Part shown: positions 46,080-57,696 of the stretch, piece after piece | Layout: each line of letters starts with the position of its first letter | How positions within the stretch are numbered: the stretch's first letter is position 1 | DNA from: Physella acuta | Lineage: Eukaryota > Mollusca > Gastropoda > Physidae | Assembly: GCF_028476545.1 (NCBI RefSeq) | Contig: NW_026732542.1 | Location: 62,001-126,000, forward strand | DNA length: 64,000 nucleotides | Direction: 5' to 3' | The notes under the pieces: model-generated | What the model was told of the DNA's origin: nothing | Seen by the model: the letters and a program-made list of their open reading frames with translations, nothing else | Databases searched by the model: none | Made by a program: the position numbers and the translations under genes

Positions 46080-47310
46080 GACTGTGTTTAGTGATGGTTG
46101 ACCTAAGGGGTTTAGTGGGGGTTGGGTTTAGTGATGGTTGACCTAAGGGGTTTAGTGGTGGTTGACCTAAGGGGTTTAGTGGTGGTTGGGTTTAGTGATG
46201 GTTGACCTAAGGGGTTTAGTGGGGGTTGGGTTTAGTGATGGTTGACCTAAGGGGTTTAGTGGGGGTTGGGTTTAGTGATGGTTGACCTAAGGGGTTTAGT
46301 GGTGGTTGACCTAAGGGGTTTAGTGATGGTTGACCTAAGGGGTTTAGTGATGGTTGACCTAAGGGGTTTAGTGATGGTTGACCTAAGGGGTTTAGTGCTG
46401 GTTGACCTAAGGGGTTTAGTGATGGTTGACCTAAGGGGTTTAGTGATGGTTGACCTAAGGGGTTTAGTGATGGTTGACTTAAGGGGTTAAGTGGTGGTTG
46501 GGTTAAGTGATGGTTGACCTAAGGGGTTTAGTGGGGGTTGACCTAAGGGGTTTAGTGATGGTTGACATAATGGGTTTAGTGGTGGTTGACCTAAGGGGTT
46601 TAGTGATGGTTGACTTAAGGGGTTAAGTGGTGGTTGGGTTAAGTGATGGTTGACCTAAGGGGTTTAGTGGGGGTTGACCTAAGGGGTTTAGTGATGGTTG
46701 ACTTAAGGGGTTAAGTGGTGGTTGGGTTAAGTGATGGTTGACCTAAGGGGTTTAGTGATGGTTGGGTTTAGTGATGGTTGACCTAAGGGGTTTAGTGATG
46801 GTTGGGTTTAGTGATGGTTGACCTAAGGGGTTTTGTGATGGTTGACCTAAGGGGTTTATTGGTGGTTGGGTTTAGTGATGGTTGACCTTAAGGGGTTTAA
46901 TGGGGGTTGCCCTAAGGGGTTTAGTGAGGGTTGACCTAAGGGGTTTAGTGAGGGTTGACCTAAGGGGTTTAGTGATGGTTGACCTAAGGTGTTTAGCGAT
47001 GGTTAACCTAAGGGGTTTATTAATGGTTGGGTTTAGTGATGGTTGTCCTAAAGGGGTTTAGTGGTGGTTGGGTTTAGTGATGGTTGACCTAAGGGGTTTA
47101 GTGGTGGTTGGGTTTAGTGATGGTTGGGTTTAGTGGTGGTTGGGTTTAGTGATGGTTGGGTTTAGTGATGGTTGGGTTTAGTGGTGGTTGGGTTTAGTGA
47201 TGGTTGACCTAAGGGGTTTAGTGAGGGTTGGGTTTAGTGAGGGTTGACCTAATGGGTTTAGTGATGGTTGACCTAAGGGGTTTAGTGGTGGTTGGGTTTA
47301 GTGGTGGTTG
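46080..47310 (+). repeat. 24-bp/16-bp mosaic minisatellite
   Basis: Units GGGGTTTAGTGATGGTTGAC (24 bp with CTAA) are mixed with shorter GGTTTAGTGGTGGTTG (16 bp) units over 1.2 kb. The short open frame of LRGLVMVD repeats is an artefact. Confidence 0.95.
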
Positions 47311-47379
47311 ATGTAACCGCCGAATTCCTTAAATTATCGTACTGTATAATTTATTACATGACAAACATACATCGGCTCA

Positions 47380-47545
47380 AGCCTGTTTGACTTCCCTGAG
47401 TCCACTCAGCTCTGATGGGTACATGACTTACTTCCATTCCTGACCACACCATCCTCCTGTATGCCGTAGTCATGGCATTGAAAAAGATGGACTCTACTTC
47501 ATCTGCACCATGTGTCTTGGGAACGATCGGGAAAAGATAACGAAG
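47380..47545 (+). mobile_element. SINE family 1, truncated
   Basis: CCACTCAGCTCTGATGGGTA, CATGACTTAC, CTGACCACACCATCCTCCTG, ATGCCGTAGTCATGG and the tail GGACTCTACTTCATCTGCAC. Confidence 0.75.
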
Positions 47546-47810
47546 CATAAAAAACCATGTGATTGGCTACATGATTGAAAACTTTATGTGAAACAATTAC
47601 ACAGATGCAACTGTGTGTATGTAGCGTATGTCAGACAAACCATCTCAGTTTATATTAACGTAAAAATTAGCGTTATAAGCCACTAACTAATTAAAACACG
47701 CACAAGTAAAGACGATTAAAAAATAAGATTATTTCATTATTATTTTGACGGCTCTCGTAATTAAAAAAAACCGAATTCAATTATGAGATTACGGTGGAAT
47801 AATCCACCAC

Positions 47811-47958
47811 TAAATCTCCTTCAATCATAATCCGACCCACGCGTTCATTTGAAATATTTAAAAATCTGGATTTTGAACCCGCCTAGAAGACAATACATGA
47901 GTTATCTGCCCATTTGCCGCATCGCTTCTTCCCCCCCCCCCTTACAAACAGTGCGGGT
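47811..47958 (+). repeat. 140-bp dispersed repeat, copy 2
   Basis: Close match to 38691-38827 in the same order of blocks. Here it is not next to a GATG array. Confidence 0.8.
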
Positions 47959-48118
47959 AATTGGTTTATCAATTATACGCTCTTGCATTCTCTCTCCGCC
48001 CCCCCCCCATTCTATCCTGGTTGAGCACCGTTTTATTTCTTGATTGGTAGAGGGCTATACATTGGCAGTAGGAGTTGTATGTTACATAGTTGGGTAGATA
48101 GGGGCTTAAGTTCCAAAC

Positions 48119-48125
48119 ACATACA

Positions 48126-48200
<75 letters not shown>
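48119..48200. repeat. (CA)n then (TA)n microsatellite
   Basis: About 32 CA units followed by about nine TA units. Confidence 0.97.
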
Positions 48201-48201
<1 letters not shown>

Positions 48202-48483
48202 ACATGGCTCTAGACATTGTTCAGAGCTATAACACAACCCTCAGTATCAGCGGCGTAGCTCAGATGGAACTGTGGTGGGGTTCTGTCTGATGAGATGAAT
48301 GTATAGATAGCAGCTCCTATATGTGTGATACTCATCGGTGGCGTAGCGGCATATCGTGGTGTTAAAGGTGGATTTTATCCCATACAGAAATATATGTGTG
48401 GAGAGGTATCCCAAACCACTAAACACGCCGCTAACATACATTTCAATAGTTGACTTATTGTTTGTTGATGTTTTCCGTTCCAT

Positions 48484-48752
48484 ACAGTCAAATGACTTTT
48501 ATATACAGTCAAATGGCTTTCAGTTTGATACAGTCAAATGACTATTCTATACAGTCAAAAGACTTTCTATACAGTCAAATGACTTTTCTATTCAGTCAAA
48601 TGACTTCTATACAATCAAATGATTTCTCTATACAGTTAAATGACTTTTCTATACAGTCAAATGACTTTTCTGCACAGTCAAATGACTTTCAGTTTGATAC
48701 AGTTAAATGACTTTTCTATACAGTCAAATGACTTTCTATACAGTCAAATGCC
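48484..48752 (+). repeat. 21-bp minisatellite CAGTCAAATGACTTTTCTAT
   Basis: About 13 units ending 11 bases inside the intron from the six-CRD gene's splice donor. Unit length varies (19-25), with GTTTGATACAG insertions. Confidence 0.9.
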
Positions 48753-48763
48753 TTCATGCTGTT

Positions 48764-48769
48764 ACTCAC
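48764..48769 (-). promoter_or_regulatory. 5' splice site at the end of the six-CRD exon
   Basis: The minus strand reads ACAG|GTGAGTAA, a consensus donor. The apparent stop codon TAA at 48764-48762 is the fifth to seventh bases past GT and so lies inside the intron. This is why the 1404-residue open frame is probably not the true C terminus. Confidence 0.75.
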
Positions 48770-51700
48770 CTGTCGTGCTAGTACCTGACACGACCCTGCT
48801 CACATGGGGTCGATGTGTAGACGGGTATTTATGTTTCTCACCAACTCTTCTATCCGCAATAGTTTTAGAATTCTCATTCGTCACTTTTGGAGCCATGGAG
48901 GTTCCAGAAATTTTTATTCCATGCGTCGTTGACATTTGCACATAACTTGTACTAGGATCGGTAGTGTGACTTGTTGTGAATTGTACAAAACGTTGACTGG
49001 TAGTGTTAACTCCAGGGGAGAGTTTGGTCGCTGCAGTTGTATGTTGCGAGTCCCTTCCACTCAAACAAAGGTCTTGTTTTGGGAAAAGATCGCAGTTCAA
49101 ATGAGCCGGCCAAGCAAGTCCATAGCGGGCCATTAGACTCTCACATCCGGTTCTCGCTTCAACACACATCGGCCTACACGGCGGGATGGGTTCCTCTAAC
49201 ACGGTACACACGGGGAGGTAGAAGCTACACAGGAAGAATCTGAGATGTACGCTGCAGTTGAGTTCCAGAAGAGGAAGAAATTCTAAAAGCTTCACTCTGG
49301 CTTCTTCCTGAGTCTTATGATCAAGTAAATTCGGCATGCTCGTTTCGTTGTATGTAATGTCTTTACACATGGGTACAGTAATTATTTCACAATTATGGTT
49401 TCCATGAGGATTTTTAGGTTTCTTACGGGAATTCCCAAGACTATCCGTGGTTTTCGTTGATGTTTTTTTGGTATATATAGTAGGCAATGTAGAGGTAGTA
49501 AAATCTTTTCCTCCGCCAAAGTTAGTTCCGATAGTTGAAGTACGCGATGGTTTTATTGTAGATGATCCAGGTTTAGTACTTACATACTTATCAGTTGTGA
49601 GTTGTGAACTGCCCTTCTGATGCGGCTCTGTAGACAAATAGTTTTCACTGCCCACACACAACTCGGATGTAGGGAAGCGATCACAGTTTAACTCGTCCGG
49701 CCATTCAAACCCGAATTTGATCATCAACTTCTCACATCCGGTTCTTGCTTCAACACACAAAGATCTACACGGCGGAATGGGTTCTTCTAGAACAGTACAC
49801 ACCGGTACGTACACACTACACAGGAATAATTGGAGACGATTGCTGCAACGGACTTTGATAAGAGGAAAAAACTGGTGTATCGCTAATCCAGCTTCGTCTT
49901 GAGTTTTGTGATTCAGTAAATTTGGAAATATCGTTTCGTTGTATGACATGTCTTTACACATTGGTACAGTAATTGTTTCACATTTACGGTTGCCATTAAG
50001 ATTTTCAAGTTCCTTACGGGAATTCCCAAGACTATTTGTGTCCGTGGTTTTCGTTGTTGTCATTTTGGTATATATAGTAGGCAATGTAGAAGTTTCAAAA
50101 ATGTTTTGAGTAGATTTTCGACTGCTAGTAAAATCTTTTTCTCCGTCAAAGCTAGTTCCGATAGTTGAAGTACGCGATGGTTTTATCGTAGATGATCCAG
50201 GTATAGTACTTACATACTTATCAGTTGTGAGTTGAAAACTGCCCTGCTGATGAGGCCCTGTAGACAAATAGTTTTCACTGCCCACACACAACCCGGATGT
50301 AGGGAAGCGGTCACAGTTTAACTCGTCCGGCCATTCAAACCCGAATTTGTTCATTAAACCTTCACAGTCTTTTGCTTCATTACACAAAGATCTACACGGC
50401 TGTATGAGCTCTTCTAGAATAGAACACACCGGCACGTACACACTACACAGGAATAATTTGAGACTATTGCTGCAATGGACTTTGATAAGAGGGAGGTACT
50501 GGTGTATCGCTAATCCAGCTTCGTCTTGAGTTTTGTGATGCAGTAGATTAGGCATAATGGTTTGGTTGTACGGAATATCTGCGCACATTGGAACTGTTAT
50601 TTTTTCACAGCGTCTACGAGCAGGTAATGAAGTCAGGGTGGTCGAGGTTGTGTCTTGACTGCGTGTGGTCTTGTCTGAAACTTCTCCGGGGGTAAATGAT
50701 GGAGGCTTCGGCTTTTTATTTGAAGGTTTTTTGTTAGTAGAATCAGGACGGGGTCTTTTAGTAACCGTTTTATCAGGATTGCTGTTTAAGAGTGGTGGTT
50801 TAATTAAAGTCCGGCTTGTCGTAGCCGGAAAATGAGGTTTTTTAGAAACTTGTTTACTAGTATTGATGTTAGTGCGTGACGGTTTATTCGTCTTTAGTGA
50901 CCTGGTTGCTCTGCTTGAGACTTGACCAGAGTCAGCATCCGAACCTCCTGCAAGATGAGGCAGCCCTTGAGCTTCTGAAGGATCGTGGTCAACATCCCCA
51001 ATGCATAAACCTGACACCGGAAACTGGTCACAGCGTAGACTCTCCGGCCAGGAGAAGCCGTACGATCGCATGATACCCTCGCAGCCCGCTTTCGATTCGT
51101 CACATAGCGACCTGCACGGAGGGAGAGGCTCTTCGAGTATAGTACACACCGGGACATACACGCTACACAAGAAGAATCGGATCTGCTTGCTGCATTTGAT
51201 TTCCACAAGCGGAGAGAACTGATGGATCTCCATCCCAGCGTCCTTCTGTGTCGTATGGTTCAGTAAGTTTGGCATTGCCGTCTGGTTGTATTGGATACCA
51301 AAACACATGGGGATTGTGATACTCTCACACTCTCTCTGAGCGGGAAGTAACGCGGGTTTTCTTGCATCATGTCTATAAATATAACCGCCGTCTGTAAACT
51401 CGTCTTTGCTAGCTTCACTGTGATTTTTTTTTGTAGGCTTCGTTAATTTTTCCCCGTGTTTTTTCGAGCCTTTATTTTTTTTCTTCAAACCTTTTGAATT
51501 CCCCCCAGGCTTTTTAGAAGTCTTAACAGCTTTCTGGACTTGATCCGTGTTTTTATTTTCCCTACGTCTATCTTCCTCTTTTTGTTTCGTTTCTTGTGTA
51601 GGTTTTTGTTTCTTGCCCGCGTTTAGTGCTTGGTTGGATTCTTCATCGCTTTCTTGACCTGAAGGAACCCCGTAGGTACGTTGTAAAGACTCGGTGTTGT

Positions 51701-52976
51701 TTTCGTCAATACATAACCCCGAGTCTGGTAGTCGGTCACAGTTTAGTGCATCCGGCCATGTAAAACCGTACGCATCCATGAGTTCCTTCACGCTCTGTTG
51801 CGCTTTTTCGCAGAGATGTCTACAAGGCGGGATGGGTTTGTCTAGCGTGGTACACATGGGCACGTACAAGCTGCAGAGGAAGAGGCTGAGATCCCTGCTG
51901 CCTGAGACCTTGACAAGAGGGAAGAACTGATGAACTTCTAGCGCGGCGTCGTCTTGGGTAGTGTGGTTGAGTGCGTTGGGCATGCGGGTTTTATTGTACG
52001 GCATGCCGATACACAACGGCGCGGTGATTTTCTCGCATTTGTTGGACCGCGGGGCATTGTGGGATTTTTCTCCCTCTGAGCTTTTAGCTTTTTTATTTAA
52101 CCGTTTATTGGGAATTTTATCCGAGTCTGGTTGTGACTGCAAGAATTTTTTCCCACGCTTTCCGGGGTTTTTATCATTCGTCTTTGAACCTTTTTTGTTC
52201 CCATTTTGTTTTTTATACGGCTTCATTGTCTTTTTGGCTTGGTCAGTTTTCTTCTTTGATACATGACGTACGCCATTTTCTGGCTTATTTTCAGACGTTG
52301 GTTCTTGCCTCTTTCTCCTATCAGAAGGTGTTCTGTTATCTACTAGGTTAGATGGTTTTAAGAAAGACACGAATGGGTTTGCGGTGGTTGTTGAAATATT
52401 TTGCAAATCGGCATCGAATTTTGGAGTTTCTGTAGAGTCTACACGAGGAACTACAACTAATCCTACATGATTCTGACGATGTTTCATAGATAAATCTGTC
52501 TCAGCCGCTAAACACCCGGATGTAGGAAACTGATTACAGTTTACAATGCTTGGCCATTGCAGACCAGACGCTTGCATGGTACCAGTACATTCTGTCAATG
52601 TCTGCTCACACAAGGATCTACACGGCGGGGTGGGTTTAGCCTCGGCGCTACACACCTGTTTAAAGAGAGAACACACCAAGGGCAAAAGATGTCTGCTGCA
52701 CTGCGTTTTGATCAGGTGATGAAACACAGCACCGTTCAGCACTTCCTCTAATTGTTTCGCGTCTTTCTTCAAGTTTGGCACTAACGTCATGTTGTGGTCC
52801 AAATTTTTACACACCGGTCCTGCTATTGGTTCACAGATATCTTTTACACTCACTTCATCCAATAGCGTAGCTTGTTGAACACCGGAAACGTAAATACTAA
52901 ATCCCGGAAATACACATCCAACTAGAAAAACACCAAAAAACACCATAATAAAACGATTCTTTTTTAACACGGCCAT
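48770..52976 (-). CDS. Secreted protein with six Frizzled cysteine-rich domains
   Basis: One coding exon holds nearly the whole protein (1402 codons plus one base). The ATG at 52976-52974 has A at -3 and G at +4, and is followed by a signal peptide (hydrophobic core IMVFFGVFLVGCVFPGF). Six Frizzled CRDs follow at about residues 48-155, 314-422, 550-658, 790-897, 999-1107 and 1196-1304, each with the ten-cysteine pattern of the family (CE...PMC...CS...FLCS.Y.PVC...PPCRSLC...GC...NCD.FP...LC). CRD2 lacks two cysteines. Linkers 1-3 are lysine-rich and low-complexity, linkers 4-6 serine/threonine-rich. A furin-type RRKR lies at 220-223. Frizzled CRDs bind the lipid of Wnt proteins, so an extracellular Wnt-binding or matrix role is likely, but whether it acts as antagonist, carrier or something else cannot be read here. 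No kinase, netrin or seven-pass region is present. Several long frames on the other strand are shadows. Confidence 0.93.
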
Positions 52977-53350
52977 CTTTATAGAAAATTAATATCCATG
53001 AACTAACACCACTGATGCGTATTAGAAAAAAAAATTGAAAGATCTATAAATCCATATAATTAGATTTTTAACTTAAAAAAAAACCCGCGAAAATATCCAG
53101 CGAAAACTCGATTGTCTGGTGAAGAGGAACTTCCCTAACTCACCAGGGTCGAGTCGACTGGGAGATGCTACCCTTGTTTAACAACGAGCAGTCTGTCAAC
53201 AAAACCAGAGTTATCCCGCCTGCATACCTCACTTGTCTAAAAATAAATCGCCAACTGCGTAGTCCCCGCTACACGTCCCGGATTCTGAAAGAGAGGTGAA
53301 ACAAAAAATATTTCGGCGGCTCGACCTTTAACGAGAAAACCATTGGGTGA
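52977..53350 (-). promoter_or_regulatory. 5' leader/promoter region of the six-CRD gene
   Basis: AT-rich just upstream of the ATG, then a GC-richer block at 53100-53350 (CCCCGCTACACGTCCCGG, GACCCGCGGGGGTGG) that could hold the promoter. I see no convincing TATA box. Confidence 0.35.
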
Positions 53351-53410
53351 CCCGCGGGGGTGGAAGGTTGATGACCAATGGGTGAAGGACGGATGCTCAT
53401 CTCATAGCAG

Positions 53411-53720
53411 GCCTGTGTTAACTAGCAGGGTGAGCAGGTGCTGGCTGGAGCTATGGGCATAATGCCCGGGCATGGAGGTTGGGCATGGTGCCCTGGCAGG
53501 GATGTAGGGCATGGAGCCCGGGCATAAAGCTGTAGGCATGGTGCCCATGTATGGAGCTGTGGGCATAATGCCCGGGCATAGAGGTTGGACATGGTGCCGG
53601 GACATAGAGCTGTGGGCATGGATTTTGGATATAGTGCCCGGGTATGGAGGTTTAACATGGTGCCCGGCATACAGGTTGGGCATGGTGCCCGGGCATGAAC
53701 TTTAGGCTTGGTGTTCAGGC
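53411..53720. repeat. 26-bp minisatellite GGGCATGGTGCCCGGGCATG
   Basis: About twelve diverged units. Open frames on both strands follow from it. It lies upstream of the six-CRD gene. Confidence 0.85.
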
Positions 53721-53734
53721 GTGAGGTGTTCTCT

Positions 53735-54280
53735 TTGTCGATTTGTTATCCAGAAAGGGAGGGGGGGGGTGAAGGGTTTATTTCACAATTACTTATCTTT
53801 GTATTCGTTTTTTAACGTAACAACTAAATTCAATATGTAGTTGTTCAACATAGCTATATCTTTTGTCCTATACCTATTTTTCATACACAACATAATTGTT
53901 CTGTACGCCTTGCTACTTAAATGTTAACACAAAGTCATTTGGAAATGCACGTCTAGTAGAAATATTTGTCCTATTGACCGTTTAGAAGGCAGCTGATCAC
54001 TCAGAATTAAGTATTAGAATTGCGTTAAGTAAATGGTAACATCTCTCATGACCCATATATACTTGACACGCCGAACATCTGCAGTTAAAAACGAAAGTAG
54101 ATTAAAAACTATTTTCAAAAGATTTTGAAGTAGTTAGAAGCCAGTTGCCTCCCTTAGAAGATTATTTCCCCCTGACAGCGAAAGGTGCTGTACGGCACAT
54201 TTCGTTCGCACTTAAATGAGAATAAAAGTGATAGCTAACGCGTTGAGGTTAGAAATTGAGTTATTTCATTGGAGGATGGG
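53735..54280. other. No supported gene
   Basis: AT-rich with a short G-run. No exon or element seen. Confidence 0.4.
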
Positions 54281-54283
54281 GAT

Positions 54284-54452
54284 CAGTGTTTCTTCCAGGC
54301 ATCTCTTCCGCACCCCCCCCCCCCCCGGAACGAAATGGAAATTTATATGGAAAATATATACTTTTACCATAGTCCGCCCCCCCCCCCCCCGAAAATATTA
54401 GATGCGCCCCCCCCCCCCCCCCCCAGGAGAAAAAAGTCTTGAACAAACACTG
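54284..54452 (+). mobile_element. hAT-like MITE, family B
   Basis: Ends CAGTGTTTCTTCCAGGCATC and GTCTTGAACAAACACTG. Core AACGAAATGGAAATTTATAT and AAAATATATACTTTTACCAT. Flanks ATGGGGAT/ATAGGGTG keep only a partial duplication. Confidence 0.8.
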
Positions 54453-54714
54453 ATAGGGTGGTAATTCGTGAGGTCCCTTGACTGGGGGGGGTGGGGTGGG
54501 GGGAGAGTGAGGACTGACTTTTTTTTGGATGACGAGTACTATGTGGGGGGGGGGGGGGGTGGAAGTTAAATCGACCTAATTGCTTGACTACAATTTTTCA
54601 CAATTCACATTTTAAGTACTTAACTGAAAAATGTTCAACTTTTGAAGTAAAAATAACGCGATATAATAATGAGCGGTAATCATTTATTCACAGAAGAGGT
54701 GACCATTTCACATT

Positions 54715-54845
54715 TGACGGTAGATGAAGTAGAGTTCATTTGTTTCAGCTTATGAAGGAATAGTGTGGTCAGCACTATGCCCAACCGTTTTTACTTCCTC
54801 TAATGTGAGCCAGGTACCCATCAGAGCTGAGTGGACTCTGTAACG
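54715..54845 (-). mobile_element. SINE family 1 (minus), truncated
   Basis: Tail GATGAAGTAGAGTTCATTTG, body TAGTGTGGTCAGCACTATGC and GAGCCAGGTACCCATCAGAG. The head is missing. Confidence 0.75.
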
Positions 54846-54849
54846 TAAT

Positions 54850-55340
54850 AAAGGACACCAGTCCCGGATCCTTGTTTTATGTCAGAACTTAAAAAAAATA
54901 TCAATTATTTTTTGTTGTTGAATATTAAAATGCCTCACTAATCGATTCGTGTTAAACAGCTATAGTACAAAGACTGCTTAAAGTCAGTCTGATAATCACG
55001 AAATAGCAACAAAATACTTCCGTATCCCGCAAAAAAATGCAATCACGAAATAGCAGCAGACACTTCCGTATCTCGCAAAAAAAGCAATGTAGAAAGGAAA
55101 GGTGCAATGCGCTTTTGGCATGCATCTGTTTACAACAGCGTTTTTGTGTATTAATGTTATTAAAGGGTTTTGGTACATCAGCACCTACAAAGTGTTGTTG
55201 TTGGGATTGATTAATTTACTTTGTCTACAACAAAGAAAGCCTGTATTGAGTTTTATAATTTTATACAAATGTATAGCAAACATTATATAGGGTATTAAAT
55301 GCACAGGGGAGTAGACGAGCCGACTTTACATCAAAAGCTT
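54850..55340. other. AT-rich stretch, nothing recognised
   Basis: A local duplication (AATCACGAAATAGCA(A/G)CA at 54991 and 55041) but no gene. Confidence 0.45.
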
Positions 55341-55344
55341 TTCG

Positions 55345-55905
55345 TTATTTAAACTGACCTACATTTCATTATTTAAACTTACCTGCATTTCGTTATTTAT
55401 ACTAAAAAATGTCGTTATTAAAATTTACCTGCATTTTTTTGTTTAAACTAACCAACCCTTCTTTCTTTAAACTAACCTACATTTCGCTATTTAAACTAAC
55501 CTACATATTGTTATTAATTCAAAACTATATTTCGTTATTTAAACTAAACTATATTTCTTTATTTATACCTACCTACACTTTGTTATTCATACTAACCTAA
55601 ATTTCGTTGTTTAAATTTGCCTACATTTCGTTATTTAAACTAACCTAAATTTCTTTATTTAAATGTACCTACATTTCGTTATTTAAACTAACCTACATTT
55701 TGTTATTTATACTAACCTAAATTTCTTTATTTAAACTAACTCAATACTTAATTTTGTTATTCAAACTAACCAACCAATCTCTCTTTAAACTCACCTACAT
55801 TTCATTATTTAAACTAACCTACAGATCGCTCATGAACTAACCTACAGGTCCCTTTATAAACTAACCTACTGGTCTCTTTATAAACTGACCTACAGATCGC
55901 TAATG
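55345..55905. repeat. 24-25-bp repeat TAAACTAACCTACATTTCGT
   Basis: About 22 diverged units. Later units switch to ACAGATCGCT and TCTCTTTATAAACTAAC forms. Confidence 0.85.
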
Positions 55906-55909
55906 AACC

Positions 55910-57020
55910 AACCAGCATAATTATCAAACCATGAATCATAATTCGGCACCTGTGTCAAAACTCAACTAAAAACAAAATGAGCTAACCTTTAACCTTTTAA
56001 CGTACATTCTATAATTAGCCCAGAGTGCTTTCAGACGAGAGTTATTAACTAGTTCATAATGGCGTCTTTGTGGAGAAAATTTTCTCCCCAATATGCCACA
56101 AAATGAACACATTGTTCACGCTGAACGAATTATCAGCGTTGACAAAATGGTTATACAAAGTTCATTACATTGGCATTGAGGTTCTTAATTGAAAATAGAC
56201 ATTCATTTTTTTTTTAGATATTCAAACATTGTTGTATTGTAATCCGCTAAAGAATTAAAACTTTGTTTTTTTACTAATCCATAAGCTTGAAAGTTTTGAT
56301 GAAATATCTAAAAGCTCATCAATGAAAAGGATGGGGGATACATACAGGCTTTAACACAGGAATACGTGAGGTATTAGCGATGTAATTTTTTTATACCATT
56401 GTCTTCAGGCTGTCCACGTTTTATAGCGGGGGGGGGGGGGGGGAGGGGGGATAAAAAATGGGTTCGTTTTAATAAGAGCATCAAGGGGGGGGGGGAGGCT
56501 ATGAAAAGGATGAACCGCCACTTGTTTTTTGTGTTGAGGTTTCGATTTTAAAAATATTTTTAGCGTGAAAGAGAGAAAAGGGAAAGGGAGAGAAGTGGGT
56601 AGGGTGGCTTCAAAATGAAAGGATGATTTATTATTGATATTTTTTTTTAAAAATCGATCAGCTAGCATGCTGTATATTTGAAGGGTTAGATCGGATGCAA
56701 TAATTATAGAAGTAGTTGACCTACGACTTGATAACAATGTACTGATGGCTTGAAAATAAGAGTATGCTTTGCTGAGGGTGGGGGAAGAAAGGTTTTGGGG
56801 GGGGTTCTGTGTGTGTGTGTGGGGGTGGGTAGTGAGTGTGTGAGTGCGTGCAAGTAGAGATGCATTCACGCATGCACGTGCACACAGATAATACTTGGAT
56901 GGCATCCATAAAATTCTATGTTAGGAACCACTGGTGTGTGAAGAGTTAAGTTATTTTAATGAAATATTTCCAAACATTTTGTGTGTGTAGGGGAAAGCTG
57001 GAAAGATTGGCCATATGCGA
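55910..57020. other. No supported gene
   Basis: G-runs at 56425-56490 and a GT stretch at 56805-56840. The long minus frame over 56405-56905 is proline/threonine-rich and tracks these runs, so I do not call it. Confidence 0.45.
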
Positions 57021-57024
57021 AGTG

Positions 57025-57268
57025 GGTTTCTTTCAGCAATTTTTCTAGGTAGGTTGGGGGTGGGGGATAGGGGGACTTAAAAACTCCATGACGACGAAAT
57101 AAGGGAAGGACACTGATTAAAATATATATTTTTCTTGATAACTCATTTATATTTTTAATTTTCGTCCAGAATTGGGGAGGAGGGGGGGGGGGGCGCTGGA
57201 AGTTTTTTCGGGGGACGGGGGGAGGTGTGGGGTCAGTGCTCAACCAAATAGATGCCTGAAAGAAATAG
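57025..57268. mobile_element. Family-B-like MITE, diverged
   Basis: Faces TTTCTTTCAGCAATTTTTCT and GATGCCTGAAAGAAA as inverted ends. The interior has AAAATATATATTTTTCTTGA, G-runs and TGGAAGTTTTTTCGGGG. Confidence 0.5.
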
Positions 57269-57437
57269 TGTGCGCTGGTTAAGGAATTTAAATGAACATA
57301 AGGCGTAGAGTGAGATCTGTCTTTAGCGGTTGTGGGGGGGGGGGGCGTGTGTCCCCCTCCTCCGCTGTAATTTAGGCCTCAGAAACAGAGCCTTCTAGGC
57401 AACTCTATCCTTGCCAGTTGCCTCTAACTGTCCCTAG

Positions 57438-57696
57438 CAGGGGCGTAGCGAGGGGGGGGGGGAGGCGGGGGGTGCGGACCGCACCGGGTGACACCATTTA
57501 GGTGGGTGACACCAAGACAAAAAAAATTGCAAAATATAGAGAAAAACTTGAGGGGGGGTGCAAATCGAAAGTTTGAGGGGGTTGCAAATCGAAAACATGA
57601 AAGTTTGTCCCCGGGAAGGGTCGCAACGCCTCTGGGGGGGGGGGGTGACACCATTAAGTGCCGCACCGGGTGACACCCGACCTCGCTACGCCACTG
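57438..57696 (+). mobile_element. Composite family-A MITE with perfect 8-bp duplication
   Basis: Outer ends CAGGGGCGTAGCGAGG and CCTCGCTACGCCACTG. GTCCCTAG occurs on both sides (57430-57437, 57697-57704). The interior mixes a GCACCGGGTGACACC module with the usual TGCAAATCGAAAGTTTGAG units and an internal GTCGCAACGCCTCTG end, as if one MITE had inserted into a related one. Confidence 0.9.

Noticed and set aside
46266-46490. A leucine-rich-looking repeat (LRGLVMVD)
   Set aside because: It is an eight-residue period from the 24-bp minisatellite, not a leucine-rich-repeat domain.
56405-56905. A 166-residue minus-strand frame
   Set aside because: Composition follows G- and T-runs (proline, serine, threonine). 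No domain, splice or start context supports it.
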